Below are positions 1 through 11,292 of a stretch of 64,000 nucleotides of DNA, in pieces. Both the position numbers and the translations under genes were made by a program. Position 1 is the stretch's first letter. Each line of letters begins with the position of its first letter. The notes beneath the pieces were generated by a model. The model saw nothing but the letters and a program-made list of their open reading frames with translations, had not been told where the DNA came from and did no database searches. This DNA comes from Hygrocybe punicea (taxonomy: Eukaryota > Basidiomycota > Agaricomycetes > Agaricales > Hygrophoraceae): positions 620,001 through 684,000 of the forward strand of contig OY744464.1 of assembly GCA_963556145.1 (NCBI GenBank). Reading direction: 5' to 3'.

Positions 1-227
1 CAAGCACACCAATTATCCTTTTTCTCAGACTACCATCCTAGCGAATGTGCGAAGAACATTGGACGACCGAAGCCAGCCTACCAGTCTAATTTACAATGTC
101 CAAATGTCAGGGTTATCCTTCAGCCGAGCCAATGCACGGAGAAGTTATTGCAGTGAGCATGTTGTGCCCCCCTGATGATTCAATTTGATGTTCTTTCGTC
201 TATAGGTCAATCAAATCAATTACGCAT

Positions 228-1334
228 GCCATTTGGACACTCGTCGCATGTCTTGGGATCCCATGGGTCACCACCCATGCGATCAGAGTTCAAACCTGGA
301 TCAAGTTAATTACCATCTTGGCTGCTGTTCTGGCCCTGGTGCTGGCAACTCAGGTTGTGATAGACGATACCAATCCATGATGGACGTACCTTGGTGGCGG
401 GTGGAATCCACAGCCCGGCTGCCAAAGTTGCACGCTGCAACTTGATGCATCACAATGTTATAAACAGACCTGGCATGATGTCACTGAAGAGGGGGCTTCT
501 GCATTTATCACCCTGACAGGAGCCACCTCAGTCACACTGGTTGTCGTTCTACCGGGTCACAACTACAATCACACCAGCGTCAGCCTCACCATCAACGATA
601 GTCCCCCCCAAACATATAATTACACCAATCCGACAAGTAACTTTTTGTACAACGAATATATTCTCCGCAGCACTCTCGATCCCTGCGAGAGTTCGTTATT
701 TGTAATTATGAATGGACCATCATCCGCTTTGCTCTTTGATAGCATTATCCTCGATCTGAACAGCTGCACGACTGCTACATCACCTCAACCATCAGCAACT
801 TCACATCAACCATCTCAACCAACATCAGCTTCCCCAACTAGCCATCGAAAACCAGTGGGTGCTGCTGTTGGAGGTTCTATAGCAGCCTTGGCAGTCATAG
901 AAGCCGTTATTATCACCTTCATCATTTACAATCGATGACGAACTCGCCAACGAAATGAGCCGACAATAACGAACTTACATCCTGCCACATATGATATTCC
1001 ACCACCATTAACATCGTCTTACTATTCGCCCGCTCAATCTATGACCGGAATTCTCGCATCACAACAGTCTGGAGATCAACAAGCCACTACATATCCCACA
1101 CCAATGACACCAAGGGTGCTAGTGGATCGTGTACCTGCAAGCACCGATGGCCTCACCCCCGCCCAAATCGAGTTCGTGCATGGGTTGTATAGCCATAACG
1201 TACCTGTACCTGCTATTGCAGGTGTCATAGACAGGCTGATAAGGGAACAAGAAGTTTCTGTGCCTGCCAACATGGTGGATTCGAGCAATAGGGCTGAACA
1301 AAGCAGCATATTCAGACACCCTGGTTATGACTGA
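228..1334 (+). pseudogene. relic of a one-pass membrane protein gene, two in-frame TGA stops
   Basis: One frame (position modulo 3 = 0) reads as a complete Agaricomycete-type surface protein of unknown function. It has a hydrophobic leader near 297-360 (ILAAVLALVLATQVV), then IDDTNP, then a Cys-containing extracellular domain (GCQSC, YNYTNPTSN with N-glycosylation sites). A Ser/Thr/Pro-rich stalk (770-850), one membrane helix (about 858-930, GGSIAALAVIEAVIITFII) and a cytosolic tail with LTPAQIEFVHGLYSHNVP follow. Two stops break the frame: TGA at 378-380 after DDTNP and TGA at 936-938 directly after the helix, where basic residues are expected (NR*RTRQRN). Both fit CGA to TGA. The start is unclear because the frame is open back to the window edge region and the true first exon may lie upstream. 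The stalk-helix-tail order is common in mushroom genomes; its function is not known to me. Confidence 0.6.
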
Positions 1335-2297
1335 CTCGTGAGAGACGAAATGCTTTACTCTCCTGTACATCTCATTTCAATGAATGAGCCATTTTTTGTA
1401 GTGTCAAAGTAAAACCTCGTACTATGTCAGCAAACCTGTGCAATTTGAATTATCAAATATATGAACATGGTGGTATCAATAACAATCTAAACTGAAGTGG
1501 ATCTGGTGTAAATTACAGAGTAAATATGACTAATGATAAAGTAGTGAATTAGTTATATATATGAACACTACAAACTTGATATGAAAGATGCTAATTTACA
1601 ATCTGATATTGGGTTATGACAAATTGTAAGGAACAGGATATAATCAATTATAAAATGTATATCATTGTAGTATGGTGTCAGAATAGTATCTGAATAGCAT
1701 CAGTATGTGATAATACAGGAAATATCTATCGTAGGAGGGTAACAATGCTGTATGATTGGTATACTGTACCATTTCAGTTAATTCACTGGTAAATGTGACC
1801 TGTGACACTGCCAGTGAAATAGTCAATTCACCATATTTAGTAGTGATGCGTGACATGTAGCAAAATGATCCAAGTCACATTCAACCATGTTAGCACTAGA
1901 TATCCTGATTGATATCATCCAAGGTCATCTACCCAACCCAAACCTACATTGCTGTTGGAAAAACAAAAACAAACAATATCATATAATCAAAATCTTTGTG
2001 TTAATTCTTATTCATGCTTTGAAATTTTACTTCCAACTGTTTTAAATTTGTTCTTGTTCTTTGATGAAAATATTTCAGAAATGTTGACCACCACAAGTTG
2101 CACAACTAACACTTTCATGGTGTGCCACATCCACAAAGAATGAAGAGATGCTAAGGTGTAAATGACAGTTTCCTTACATTATTGCATAGGTAGGTTGAGA
2201 AATCAGGGGTCACTGTGATCATCCCATGGCTTCGGTGGTAGGCTAGCCATCGGACATGTGAAAAGTTGTCAAACCTGAAAAACGGCCTAAGAAAATA
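1335..2297. other. AT-rich stretch without recognisable gene
   Basis: About 1 kb of AT-rich DNA with only short open frames of biased composition. I see no motif, repeat or splice pattern supporting a gene. Confidence 0.5.
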
Positions 2298-3653
2298 TTA
2301 GCGAGAATGTCGGGAGAACCAAGGTGAGGGGGACCACTGATTTAGGTTATCGAGGCAAACGGGTAGAGCACCGATCCACCTCTGCCTCTGCCTAATGGCT
2401 TCAAGATCATCCCCTTGAGCCAATGAGGACACTAGGATCCAATATTCTTGGTCGACATTCTCTCCAACCAATTGCACAATATTTCGGTGGGTCTCCCACA
2501 TGCGTGGACCGCCATGGCCATATGCGCCATCCAGTATGGCCACCAGGGAGGTTCGACAACACTTACGTCCATATTCAAACACTGTTTATTGCTATCCCAC
2601 ATGTGGAAATTGCCTTCGGCAAAGCAGGTTAGTCCCCTGGCCGATGCACTCGACGGATCCGATCAATGAGCGGTGGGAAATCTCTAATCTGCCATATCAA
2701 CCATCAACGATTCACCTGAACAGAACAGAGGATTGAATCAGTGTAACTTACTCCTGGGCATATAATAAAGCGAGCGTGTACGACATTGAAATCGCCGTTG
2801 TAATGTGCTAGCCCCTGATATTGCGTTCATGTCGTCGACACTTCGGGAGTAAAGTTGACAACATAAACCTAATGTTCTCCCTGGCAATTGGGGGGCAGAA
2901 AATTAATCAGCAAGCATCTCGGAATGACAATATGTGACCCCACATGGATTGCAAGGGGAAGAGATCAACCGCTACAGCGCTGCAGTTCGGAAAATCAAAG
3001 GCTACTTCCATGATCCTTTCATCCTATCATTTCATATACAATAAGGAAAAGAGGTAGTCTCACCAGCCGCCACTTCCACAACCCCCAAGTCCAAACAAGC
3101 CTTAGCTCGCCTGGTACATCGTCCGCCAAGACATCCGCCGGAATATGAGGATATTTATCCATAACTTCCCGAAGCATCAGGTGTTGTGTCTCTATTGCGT
3201 GAGATGGAGCTTTAACTCATGCAGGCCGGAATCTTGACAGAAACTCACAGAGACGCTCCATCTCCTCATCATCTGCCAAGAGCCGATACACATCTGAGCA
3301 ATTGTTGATTCCTCTCCCATACTCAAGGATAAGGATAAGGATAAGGGCCTGTGCGCAGACGGGGCAGGCGAAGAGGAGCGGACAGAATAGGATGATCGGG
3401 AACGAGGGTAGAATGGGCCTCATTGGTCGCGTCACTGTTGTCGTCGAAACAAGTTCATCTGTGAATAATGCGATGCCCGAAAACATCCTTGGAAGGAGGA
3501 GTGGTATTTCTCTTGGGTGGCGGTCCTGGTTTCGTGGTGAATCTCAACCCATTGCTTCTGGGACAACGGGCGCATCAGGAAATCGGTGAGGTGCTGGCAT
3601 GACCAGTCGGAGTTGATAAGTGGCTGTATGGATGCCGAGCGCCGGTCAAGCAT
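2298..3653 (-). CDS. possible fragmented gene, function unknown
   Basis: Several minus-strand pieces look protein-like but do not join into a model I trust. They are: 3653-3432 (HLTDFLMRPLSQKQWVEIHH, ATQEKYHSSF); 3300-3217 (DVYRLLADDEEMERLCEFLS); 3160-3065 (MLREVMDKYPHIPADVLADD); and 2582-2298 (YGRKCCRTSLVAILDGAYGH, LEAIRQRQRWIGALPVCLDN). The composition is balanced and typical of real protein, unlike the other-strand frames here, and the pieces lie in consistent order. Introns or decay must separate them. I recognise no family. It could equally be the remains of a mobile-element gene. Confidence 0.22.
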
Positions 3654-3960
3654 GGTAAAAGATGGTACAGGTTGATGCCGCAGTTGTCAGTCAGGGGTTG
3701 AATGGCCATGGTGTACAATACTTGCAATTGAGGGATCATGGTTTATATGCCTTGGTAATTTCTACAAAGTATGGCAGATAAAGTATCGGGGCTTGATAGG
3801 GGGCTGTGTGGATGCTGAGTGCCGGTCAAGCATGGTAAAGGATGGTACGGGTTGATGCAGCAGTTGTCAGTCAGGGGTTGAATGGCCATGGTGTACAATA
3901 CTTGCAATTGATAGATCATGCATCCATCATGGTTTATATATGTTTATATCTGGTGACTTC
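3601..3960. repeat. 180-bp tandem duplication
   Basis: The block GCCGGTCAAGCATGGTAAA..GATGGTAC.GGTTGATGC.GCAGTTGTCAGTCAGGGGTTG recurs exactly 180 bp later (3641 and 3821). The flanks align in the same register, so this is a direct tandem duplication with about 5-10% divergence rather than two dispersed insertions. It carries no gene. Confidence 0.8.
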
Positions 3961-4288
3961 TGGCGGGGAAGGGAGCGAGAGGGTGTGGAAAGGGAGGGTG
4001 GGCAGGAGACGAGAGGGTGTGGGAGAGGATAAGCAGGCCACAAGAGCAGGCAAGGGGGATGGGGATGAAGGGGCTGGGGGCAAAGGGAGTATAGGGAGTG
4101 GCTTTGCAGGCGCAAGTAAACATATGAAAGTAGACTAGGAGGACAACTCTGGGTGTATCAAAATGAATATCAATTTTTGGATCAGGCATACCTTACAAGT
4201 CGTGTACATTACAGGCAGAGGGGTGATTAAGCGATCAGGTACTTCATTTATAGCAGCGAGCACCGGAGCATGGTTGCATCACCAAGAT
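3961..4288. other. G-rich spacer downstream of the Plavaka pseudogene
   Basis: Plus-strand G-rich low-complexity DNA (GGGAGAGGATAAGC and similar). Open frames on both strands are compositional. The 3' end of the Plavaka-type element should lie here, but I could not place its terminal repeat. Confidence 0.4.
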
Positions 4289-7200
4289 TCATATGTCATC
4301 CATACAATCGTCCGAATCGTCGCTCTCATCTAGTTGCTCAAGTTCATTGCCGGATTCCTCTGCATCGTCCCAATCTTCGTCCTCCTCGTCTTGACAAAGC
4401 TGCATCTCCTGATCAACATCAGGAACAATGTCCTCACCAATTTCAACAGCAACCTGCTCATTCGGCATATGTGCTATTTCCTCACGTGGTAAAGGGCGCT
4501 CTAGTGCTTCACATCCCGACAATTCCAAGTCAAGGTTGTGTTCCGTGTCTGTGCCATGAGAATAATGATGTCCAACAGCAAGGCCCCAGTGGTACCTCAT
4601 GAGCATATCACGATCTACAAACCTAGTAAAGCGAAGTCAGTACCAAAGTAGTCAGTGGTAATATACTAGTAGCACACCTGTTGACATAGTAACGTCGCCA
4701 ATCATGAGAGTCCTTCGCACAACGAGAGATCCCTTTTCCATCAGGATAGACTCTCCCATTCACAAATGCCGGAGTAAGGTGAAAACTTCGCAAGACATCC
4801 CTGGGATTGATAAATCCAAAAGCGTCGTCGTGTGCAAGGGGTGGGAAGTGAACTAAATCAAGGCGACAATCTTGCCAGGTCAAGGGTCTATTTCCAGTGT
4901 ATTCAAACCATCGTACCCAGAGGAAGTAAAACCTCCTTGGTGCAAAGTCGAGCATGCCCAATCCCGTATAGATGACATTAACATGGTAAATTCCAAGAAC
5001 TCGAGCATACATGAATGGATGGTGGGCCCCAATGTTCATGTTCTCTCTGTTGGCAAGCAGCATAACATTACAACGCGAGGAATTAGAGTTGATAACATCT
5101 TGAGATCGTCAGACATCGTGTGTGGTGTAGTTGAACCTCACTAAATGATGGCGATACATGCGGTTGCTTTTGAAAAAGATCTTCTCGCAGTCAACTTGAC
5201 TGCAGTCAAGTGTGACAGGTGATAGGCCTGGGGTTTCAGGGTTTAATAGGCAAGGCTCATCATTTTGCAAGACAGATTCTTGTCGGAGCAATTCCTTGAC
5301 GCGTGGCAGTAAATGCTGCTTGAGTTTCGGGACGAAATCCTAAGATGAGGTGAGCATGTCCAGCTGTGAGCACAAATACTACTGCTACTGCTACTATGGG
5401 ATCTTACCTTGACAGCAGGGTCTCCATCATGCTTCTGTAAAAATTCTGGTATATTCACTGGGTAATTTTGGGATTGTCCGATAATATGATGAATATTCGG
5501 CGTATGCGGAACAGACTCGTGAATAGGATTTTCAATGTTCTTATATTGTTCCCAGATATGCCGAATCCGCGTTTGACGTCGCTCTATTTGGGTGAGTTGC
5601 CAGACAAAGTCCTTACGACTTGTACGAGAGTACCACGACTTGGGTGAACGATGCTCCAGTTTGCCCTGCCAAAGTAACCAATCAATCAACTTGAACTTAG
5701 GAGCTGAACTGCATATTGTTACACACAGGTTCGGTTGTATATGAATCAGTTGTGCCGTATCTTCTGATTGTTGCGGAGTAGTCTCCATGTGAGTGGGCTT
5801 TGTACGTGTTTAAATTGAGAGTTTTGAGCCATCGACGAGGAGAATTACCACCTGTCTCCGCAGGAGCTGCAGCATTCCCATTTCTGGCAGGTGCAATGAC
5901 AGTCTGCCGTGCACCCTCGGAAATAGTGGTAGTCACATTTTGAGCATCCTTCGGAGCATGCCTTGCAGCCATGGATTTGGTCTGGTGCTGGACATGGGCA
6001 TTGTATTCTCATTCGAGCTCCCTAGTTGTGAATGCAGAGCATGTGCCGTCCCTGAATTCACGGAGTTTCTTGCCTAACGATTCAGTCACTGAGTCCAAAA
6101 CGTTGAGCGTCAAGTCATTGTGGAGGCGTAATTTGGCTAAACCATGCCAATGCGCTGTAACAGGATGTGCCTATTATGTGGTTCTGGGAGGAGTCCGTCG
6201 AATACAGGAATTGCACACTAAGACACAGATTAAGTTAGGAGCATGTCTTAAATGACACGTCGCGTACCTGCAAGAGATTCTCATAATCTCGGGCTGCCAT
6301 GTTTTTCAACTCCGAGCAATTCAACCGAAACCTTCGAACTGTATCCCTTCCATAGGACATCAGTTGCCTGTAACTGCACAATCTGGTAAGGGTAGTTGAT
6401 ATTATCATGAAAAGGAGAACCAACTGACGGTCCAATTCAGAGATGAGGTTGCTACTGCCATGTGATTCGAGAATTCGAAGTAGATGGATGAACAGGGCTC
6501 TCCAGCTCCCGATCTCGACTTCGTGCATGAAATCCGGGAGTAACATTGAATATAAGTTGAAACCAAAAGGGGACAACAGGTCTGAGAAGGCGTTCTGGAT
6601 ATAAATGCCAATGTCAGGATGCCAGCTTATGACTGATAAACAAGCCTGTAGTCCTGTACTAGTACACGAACCTTGTTCGGAACCAAAGACAATTCCTTTA
6701 ATAACTTCTTGACAATGTCACTATTAACTCCTTTTTGTTTTTGGTATATTTCCCTTCTTGCAGCGACGATCAGGCTTTTTCGATGGACATCATCAACGCG
6801 GGCCAAATTCACTCGGAGATCCATGTCCCTGCGCATTCCAAGATTATGAATGCGGGTTAATGGGGCCAAACACCGAGGGCATGGGCAGAGACCATGATTC
6901 CGGATTCCCACAATGAGTATTCTGTTGAACATTTATAAGCACAACGTGGTCACAAAAACCGCCACAAACTTACTTCTCTTGATAGTCAGCAGAGTAGCTA
7001 AATATATGGGGATAAAATCGCCTCTTGACACCATTGCAGCACATGATGACAATTCCATGCCTCCAAGCCTCAAGGAAATCCTCATCGAGTAGAATCTCCC
7101 ACTGCGCATGCATGAGCTCATGAGCGCAGTACATCAGAAACTCATCACTAGGAGCCCGACCACCTGCCGTCTGCTTGGCCGCAAAGTCTTTGAACTCAGG

Positions 7201-8677
7201 AGGTAACTGTCAATGATCCCAATTAACGTGTGCAGAAGTTTTACAAGAAGACAGTGCAGACCTTCTGAAAATAGGCGACGTGGTGACATAGGTTACAAGA
7301 AGGCTTGCACCGGCGGTATTTGGAATCATTTCCAAAAAATAAGTAGAGTGGCCAGAGTTTAGCCTCCCCAAATGATGTGAGATGTGTTACATCGGACCAG
7401 AACATCAATGCAATGATCACTGACGGGAGATCACACCCAGGCTCAGAAGGAGATTCTTGTAATTCTCAATGGGCGTCGATAAATGCAGGGGACGTGTAGA
7501 GTTCACCATATGTTCGTATTATGTGTGGATTCCCTTCAGGCTGCCAGTTTAACTCATAAGGCTCATGATGGAAATGTTGAGCATCAGATGTATTGTTAAT
7601 TTTTTCATGAATGATGGAAACTAGACTGCGATGGTAAAAATTGGTAACTGTGAATTCCCGAGGACCGGCAGAAGGGTCAGAAGCTACGCCACAGCGGGAT
7701 TGATATGGGACGTTGATGGTTATGGGAGTATTTGTCCATCCTGCATCCGCATCCAACCACTCCTGACCATCATCGCTCCCAAGAATGTGGTTGATACGGT
7801 CCCATCGAGTTTCTTTGATTTCCGCTGGTTTAAACTCAGGATTGACAATAATATCCACCAAATCTTTGAAACTGGATTGTGATTTCTGTACACTGCCATT
7901 CCAATACCAGTCACCGAGGAGAAACGAACTTCGGTTGGAGTAAGGATAGAAGGAAGTTAAAGGGGATTCCGAGGTAGAGCTTTCGGTGGGTATGTCAGAG
8001 AGTTCATTCAAGGAGAAGTTCTCCTCTGGATCATTCGTGGGTAGCGTCGAAGCCTCGTAACGTCGGAAAAGGCCAAATATGTTCCACTCAGTAGTAAAGA
8101 CCTGGCGAAGATGACCCAGCAATGCAAGGTTTGAACCTGTCGATGCAGGCTCTTTGCTAGCAGGTAACTGATGATCTGCAACTGCCTGTGGAGGAGGAAG
8201 GTATGGGGGAGCTTGCGGTAATAAATCTCTGAAGCGCGAAGGAAGACGGCGATTCAGTCTTTTCATCCAAGGTCAACGCTCCATAATCGACAAGTTTGAA
8301 TTGTCGATTTCATTTCCAGTTGCTGGTTCTTCATCAAAGACCTGCACGAGACACCATTAGTCGCTCCTGGTGGATCATGTCTAGGAACATGAAACGCATA
8401 CCTGGGGTGAAGTCTCGGCCGTCGGTTGGAGTACCAGACCAACTGCAGGAAGAGGTTCACAGACATCTGGAGAGTTATTTCCCAAACGGCGCCTCTTAGA
8501 TCCCTTCCAGAGTTGCTTCGCCTTGTCTAAGGCGCTAGATAGGCGTTTTTTTGTTGATGAACATGATTGCTTGTGCTTGGTGCAAGCGTTCTGTTGTGAG
8601 AACGACCGTCCAGATATGCACGCAAGGGAGGGGTCATTCTCTGAGTCTGGCATACTAGATCGAAATGCGTATATCAA
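4289..8677 (-). pseudogene. Plavaka-type (CACTA-related) transposase, decayed
   Basis: Pieces in order on the minus strand match the large mushroom Plavaka transposase family. An N-terminal C2H2-like finger (8625-8590: C..SGRSFSQQNACTKH..SC, then KRLSSALDKAKQLW) comes first. It is followed by LVDIIVNPEFKPAEI (7870), YGELYTSPAFIDAH (7500), the segment around 7440-7280, CCNGVKRRFYPHIFSYSADY (7040-6960), CPCPRCLAPL (6880), LLPDFMHEVEIGSWRALFIHL (6540) and ERRQTRIRHI (5580). KSNRMYRHHLVRFNYTTHDV (5180-5110), HPFMYARVLGIYHVNVIYTG (5020-4960) and VDRDMLMRYHWGLAVGH (4620-4560) complete it, ahead of an acidic C-terminus. Introns of about 50-60 nt separate the exons. Lesions: TGA at 8273-8275 and 6009-6011 (both fit CGA to TGA) and an apparent one-base frameshift near 6145 (LLQRI, then WHGLAKLRL in another frame). 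It is therefore unlikely to make a full transposase. The family name is recalled, not searched. Confidence 0.78.
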
Positions 8678-9297
8678 GTTTGAAGCACTGTGCGATGATG
8701 ATTACCAGGGAAGTTAAAATAACATTGAGAAAGATGCACATCAACAGTGAGGAACTCGCACAGCGTTAGAATGCCATGCAGTTGAGAAAGGGACAGGCAG
8801 CTCGCACTGCGTTAAAACGCTGTGAAGTAGAGTGAGGGACAGGCCGCAGCGCTCGCACAACCATGACGTTGAACGATATGAAGTCCGAGTCACTGTCACG
8901 GTCCGAGTCCGAGTCTGAGTCACATGGTACGGTCACGGTGTCGGGCCTAAATGTATTTAAAGAGTATATTTTGCTGCAATAACTTTAGATCACTCAGGCT
9001 CAGGCTAGTCACGGTAGTACTACTACTACTGTCGATAAATGTTCCAAACTTTCTCCTCCGAGTAAAGGGGCAAAAAAGCTTGAAAACAAATAAAATCATG
9101 ATTTCTGTTATAATAGTAGCTAATTACAATATAAAATCTAATGGTCACGGTGCGTCTTGTTCAGTAATTACAAAATAATAGTCCTGTCAGTCCGAAGTGT
9201 AGCCTAGTAAATATTACATTACCCACAAATTTACTTGAAAATGAAATATTTACGATTGCCTACTACATTCAAGTTCAAGTTGGTTACACGCTAGTGA
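8678..9297. other. non-coding DNA with short GTCCGAGT/GTCACGGT repeats
   Basis: The stretch 8740-8840 holds two imperfect copies of a GAGGGACAGGC..CTCGCAC block. The stretch 8885-8940 is dominated by GTCCGAGT and GTCACGGT motifs that recur near 9010 and 9145. No gene is visible. It may be the 5' terminal region of the Plavaka-type element or a separate short element. Confidence 0.4.
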
Positions 9298-11067
9298 TGG
9301 TACAGTTCGGTTCTGAACCTGGGTTCGAACCTGAACCTACATGAACCGAACCTAAGTTCAGTTCAAGGTTCGGGGTAATGCCTGAACCGAACCTTAGGTT
9401 CAGTTCAAGGTTCAGTCAAGGATGGAATCTTGTGAACCTGGTTCGAACTGGTTCGAACCTGAACCTAATCTTTCACATATTAATCTAATTTCTGCTGAGT
9501 AGAGACTTAGTTTTGGTCCAACTATTTACTGACTTGAAATTTAAGCACCATCAATAATAGAATCTAGATTAGTTAGAGTTTATACGGTTGCAATTAGTGC
9601 TTCTGTAACATGAATATTTGCAAACTTGAATATATTTTAAAATGTAAAGTTGAAATTCAGCCTAGGATGCCATGTTGTGTGATTCAGTTGTACTGATTGC
9701 AAGTTAAAATACAGCAAAACATTTGCAATGACCATCTGAACAGTTGTCCAAGATATTTCATGCTTACTGTGCTTCAGACACATCTAACACAAGATTCTAT
9801 TGATTTATTCACAGTGAACATGGACACAGTACATGTAATTGAGGAGTCAAACCATTAGCACAACAACAATGTAGAGTGGTAGGAAATAAAGGAAAAATTT
9901 GGATTGAGAAAATTGATTAGCTAGCATACTTGTATTTTCACAGGTTCAGTTCAGGTTCAGCCTGGCCTGAACCTGAACTGAACCTATCTGAACCTGTAAG
10001 GTTGACCACGGGTACGGGTCAACCCGCGGTATTTCCGAAACGGGTTGCGCGGGTACGGGTACGGTTGCCAAATCTGGCACCCGCGACCACACCATACCCG
10101 TACCCACGGTTTCACGGTTTTCGACAGGTTAGCAACAACAATCAGGCCATACGCCCTCAGGTATATTTTCATCATCATTTAACACTATTCTAATCCCTTT
10201 TTTTCAGGTAACAACAACATTGCGAGCACGTCACGTCACCGCGTCACGAGAGGCCATCTGGGCCTCGTTGACATCCCGGCCCTCTTGTTAACATCTCGAC
10301 AACAACAATAACCACAACACAATGAGAAAGCAGGACATAAACCAGCCAGAGTGGTGGTGCACCCACTCTCTGGCTGTCAGGTACGTCAATCTTCATCATC
10401 TCATTATAATTATTTGCTACTTTATTATTTTAGTTTCATTAGTAGTCTTTGCCAAACAACGACAACGACAAGGATGCCTTAGCACCCTCCTCGCGTCTCG
10501 GCACCCCCTCGCAACGTCTCCCACCCTCGCGTCAACCTCTCGCATCTCCCACCCCAGCTAACGACGTGACGACGACGACGAGGACACGCAGCGACGACAT
10601 GATGACGACGCGATGGCACATACAACACAACGGGGCGTTAACGAGTCGTTAACGCCCTACGCTACTATCCCACCCCATGACAATGTCAAAACGGCAATAC
10701 GATGGCAACGTCGTCGAGATCGGCTCTGGCCTAATGGCCAGACCGTTCTGTCGACAACGTTGAGGTCTTCAAGGGGCCGCCAAGCCGTCACACCACACCT
10801 GGCCATGTCAATTGACATGTGCCGGGTGTCTGTGACGACTCACAGTCTCAGGAAACCGACGGGTCCGAGGATGCCAACGGGTTTTGCCACAACCCGTAGC
10901 AAACGGGTGCGGGTGCGGGTTTTACCCGCCTCGGGTACGGGTTTGGTGGGTACAGGTACGGTGTTAGCCGAGCCAACCCGTCCCATACCCGTGGTCAACC
11001 CTATGAACCTGAACCAAAGGTTCAGTTCAAGGTTCAGCATATGAGCTGAACCGAACCTCAGGTTCAG
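9298..11067. repeat. GGTTCAG/GAACCTGAACC inverted-repeat region, split by an insertion
   Basis: Dense alternating GGTTCGAACC, GAACCTGAACC and GGTTCAGTTC motifs lie at 9305-9470, 9943-9996 and 11004-11065, separated by AT-rich DNA (9470-9940) and by the 1,007-bp element at 9997-11003. Left and right motif blocks are inverted relative to each other, as at the ends of a non-autonomous element. The right block ends where CHAT-domain coding begins (about 11066), so it defines that gene's truncation point. Exact termini and target duplication of this outer unit could not be set. Confidence 0.6.
9997..11003. mobile_element. hAT-like non-autonomous element, 1,007 bp, 8-bp target duplication
   Basis: The 8-bp direct repeat TGAACCTG (9989-9996 and 11004-11011) flanks an element whose ends are inverted repeats: left TAAGGTTGACCACGGGTA, right (complement) TAGGGTTGACCACGGGTA. 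The subterminal 100 bp on each side is full of CGGGTACGGG/CCCGTACCC repeats. Removing the element restores a continuous GGTTCAG-type repeat. The 8-bp duplication and the subterminal repeat structure suggest the hAT superfamily. Internal open frames (10322-10650) are CG-rich with no recognisable domain, so it depends on a transposase made elsewhere. Confidence 0.78.
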
Positions 11068-11292
11068 TTGATCGCATCGAAGAGATTGTTGGTTGGCCGT
11101 CTTGCTTTCTTGTCCGCCTGTCATGCTGCTTCAGGATTGCGTAACCTCCCCGGAGAGGCCATGCATCTTGCTGCAGGACTTCAATTTACTGGGTTTTCAA
11201 GTGTTATTGCCTCCATCTGGGCGGTTAGTGACCAAGATGCACCAGCCATAGCTACTGCTACATACGAGTACCTCCTCCGCAATGGGTTGCAT

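Noticed and set aside
4270..4602. 110-residue plus-strand frame
   Set aside because: It lies opposite the acidic C-terminus of the Plavaka-type transposase, which is supported by family motifs on the minus strand.
9305..9470. GGTTCGAACC motifs resembling the tRNA T-arm
   Set aside because: They occur many times in tandem without acceptor or anticodon stems, so they are repeat units, not tRNA genes.
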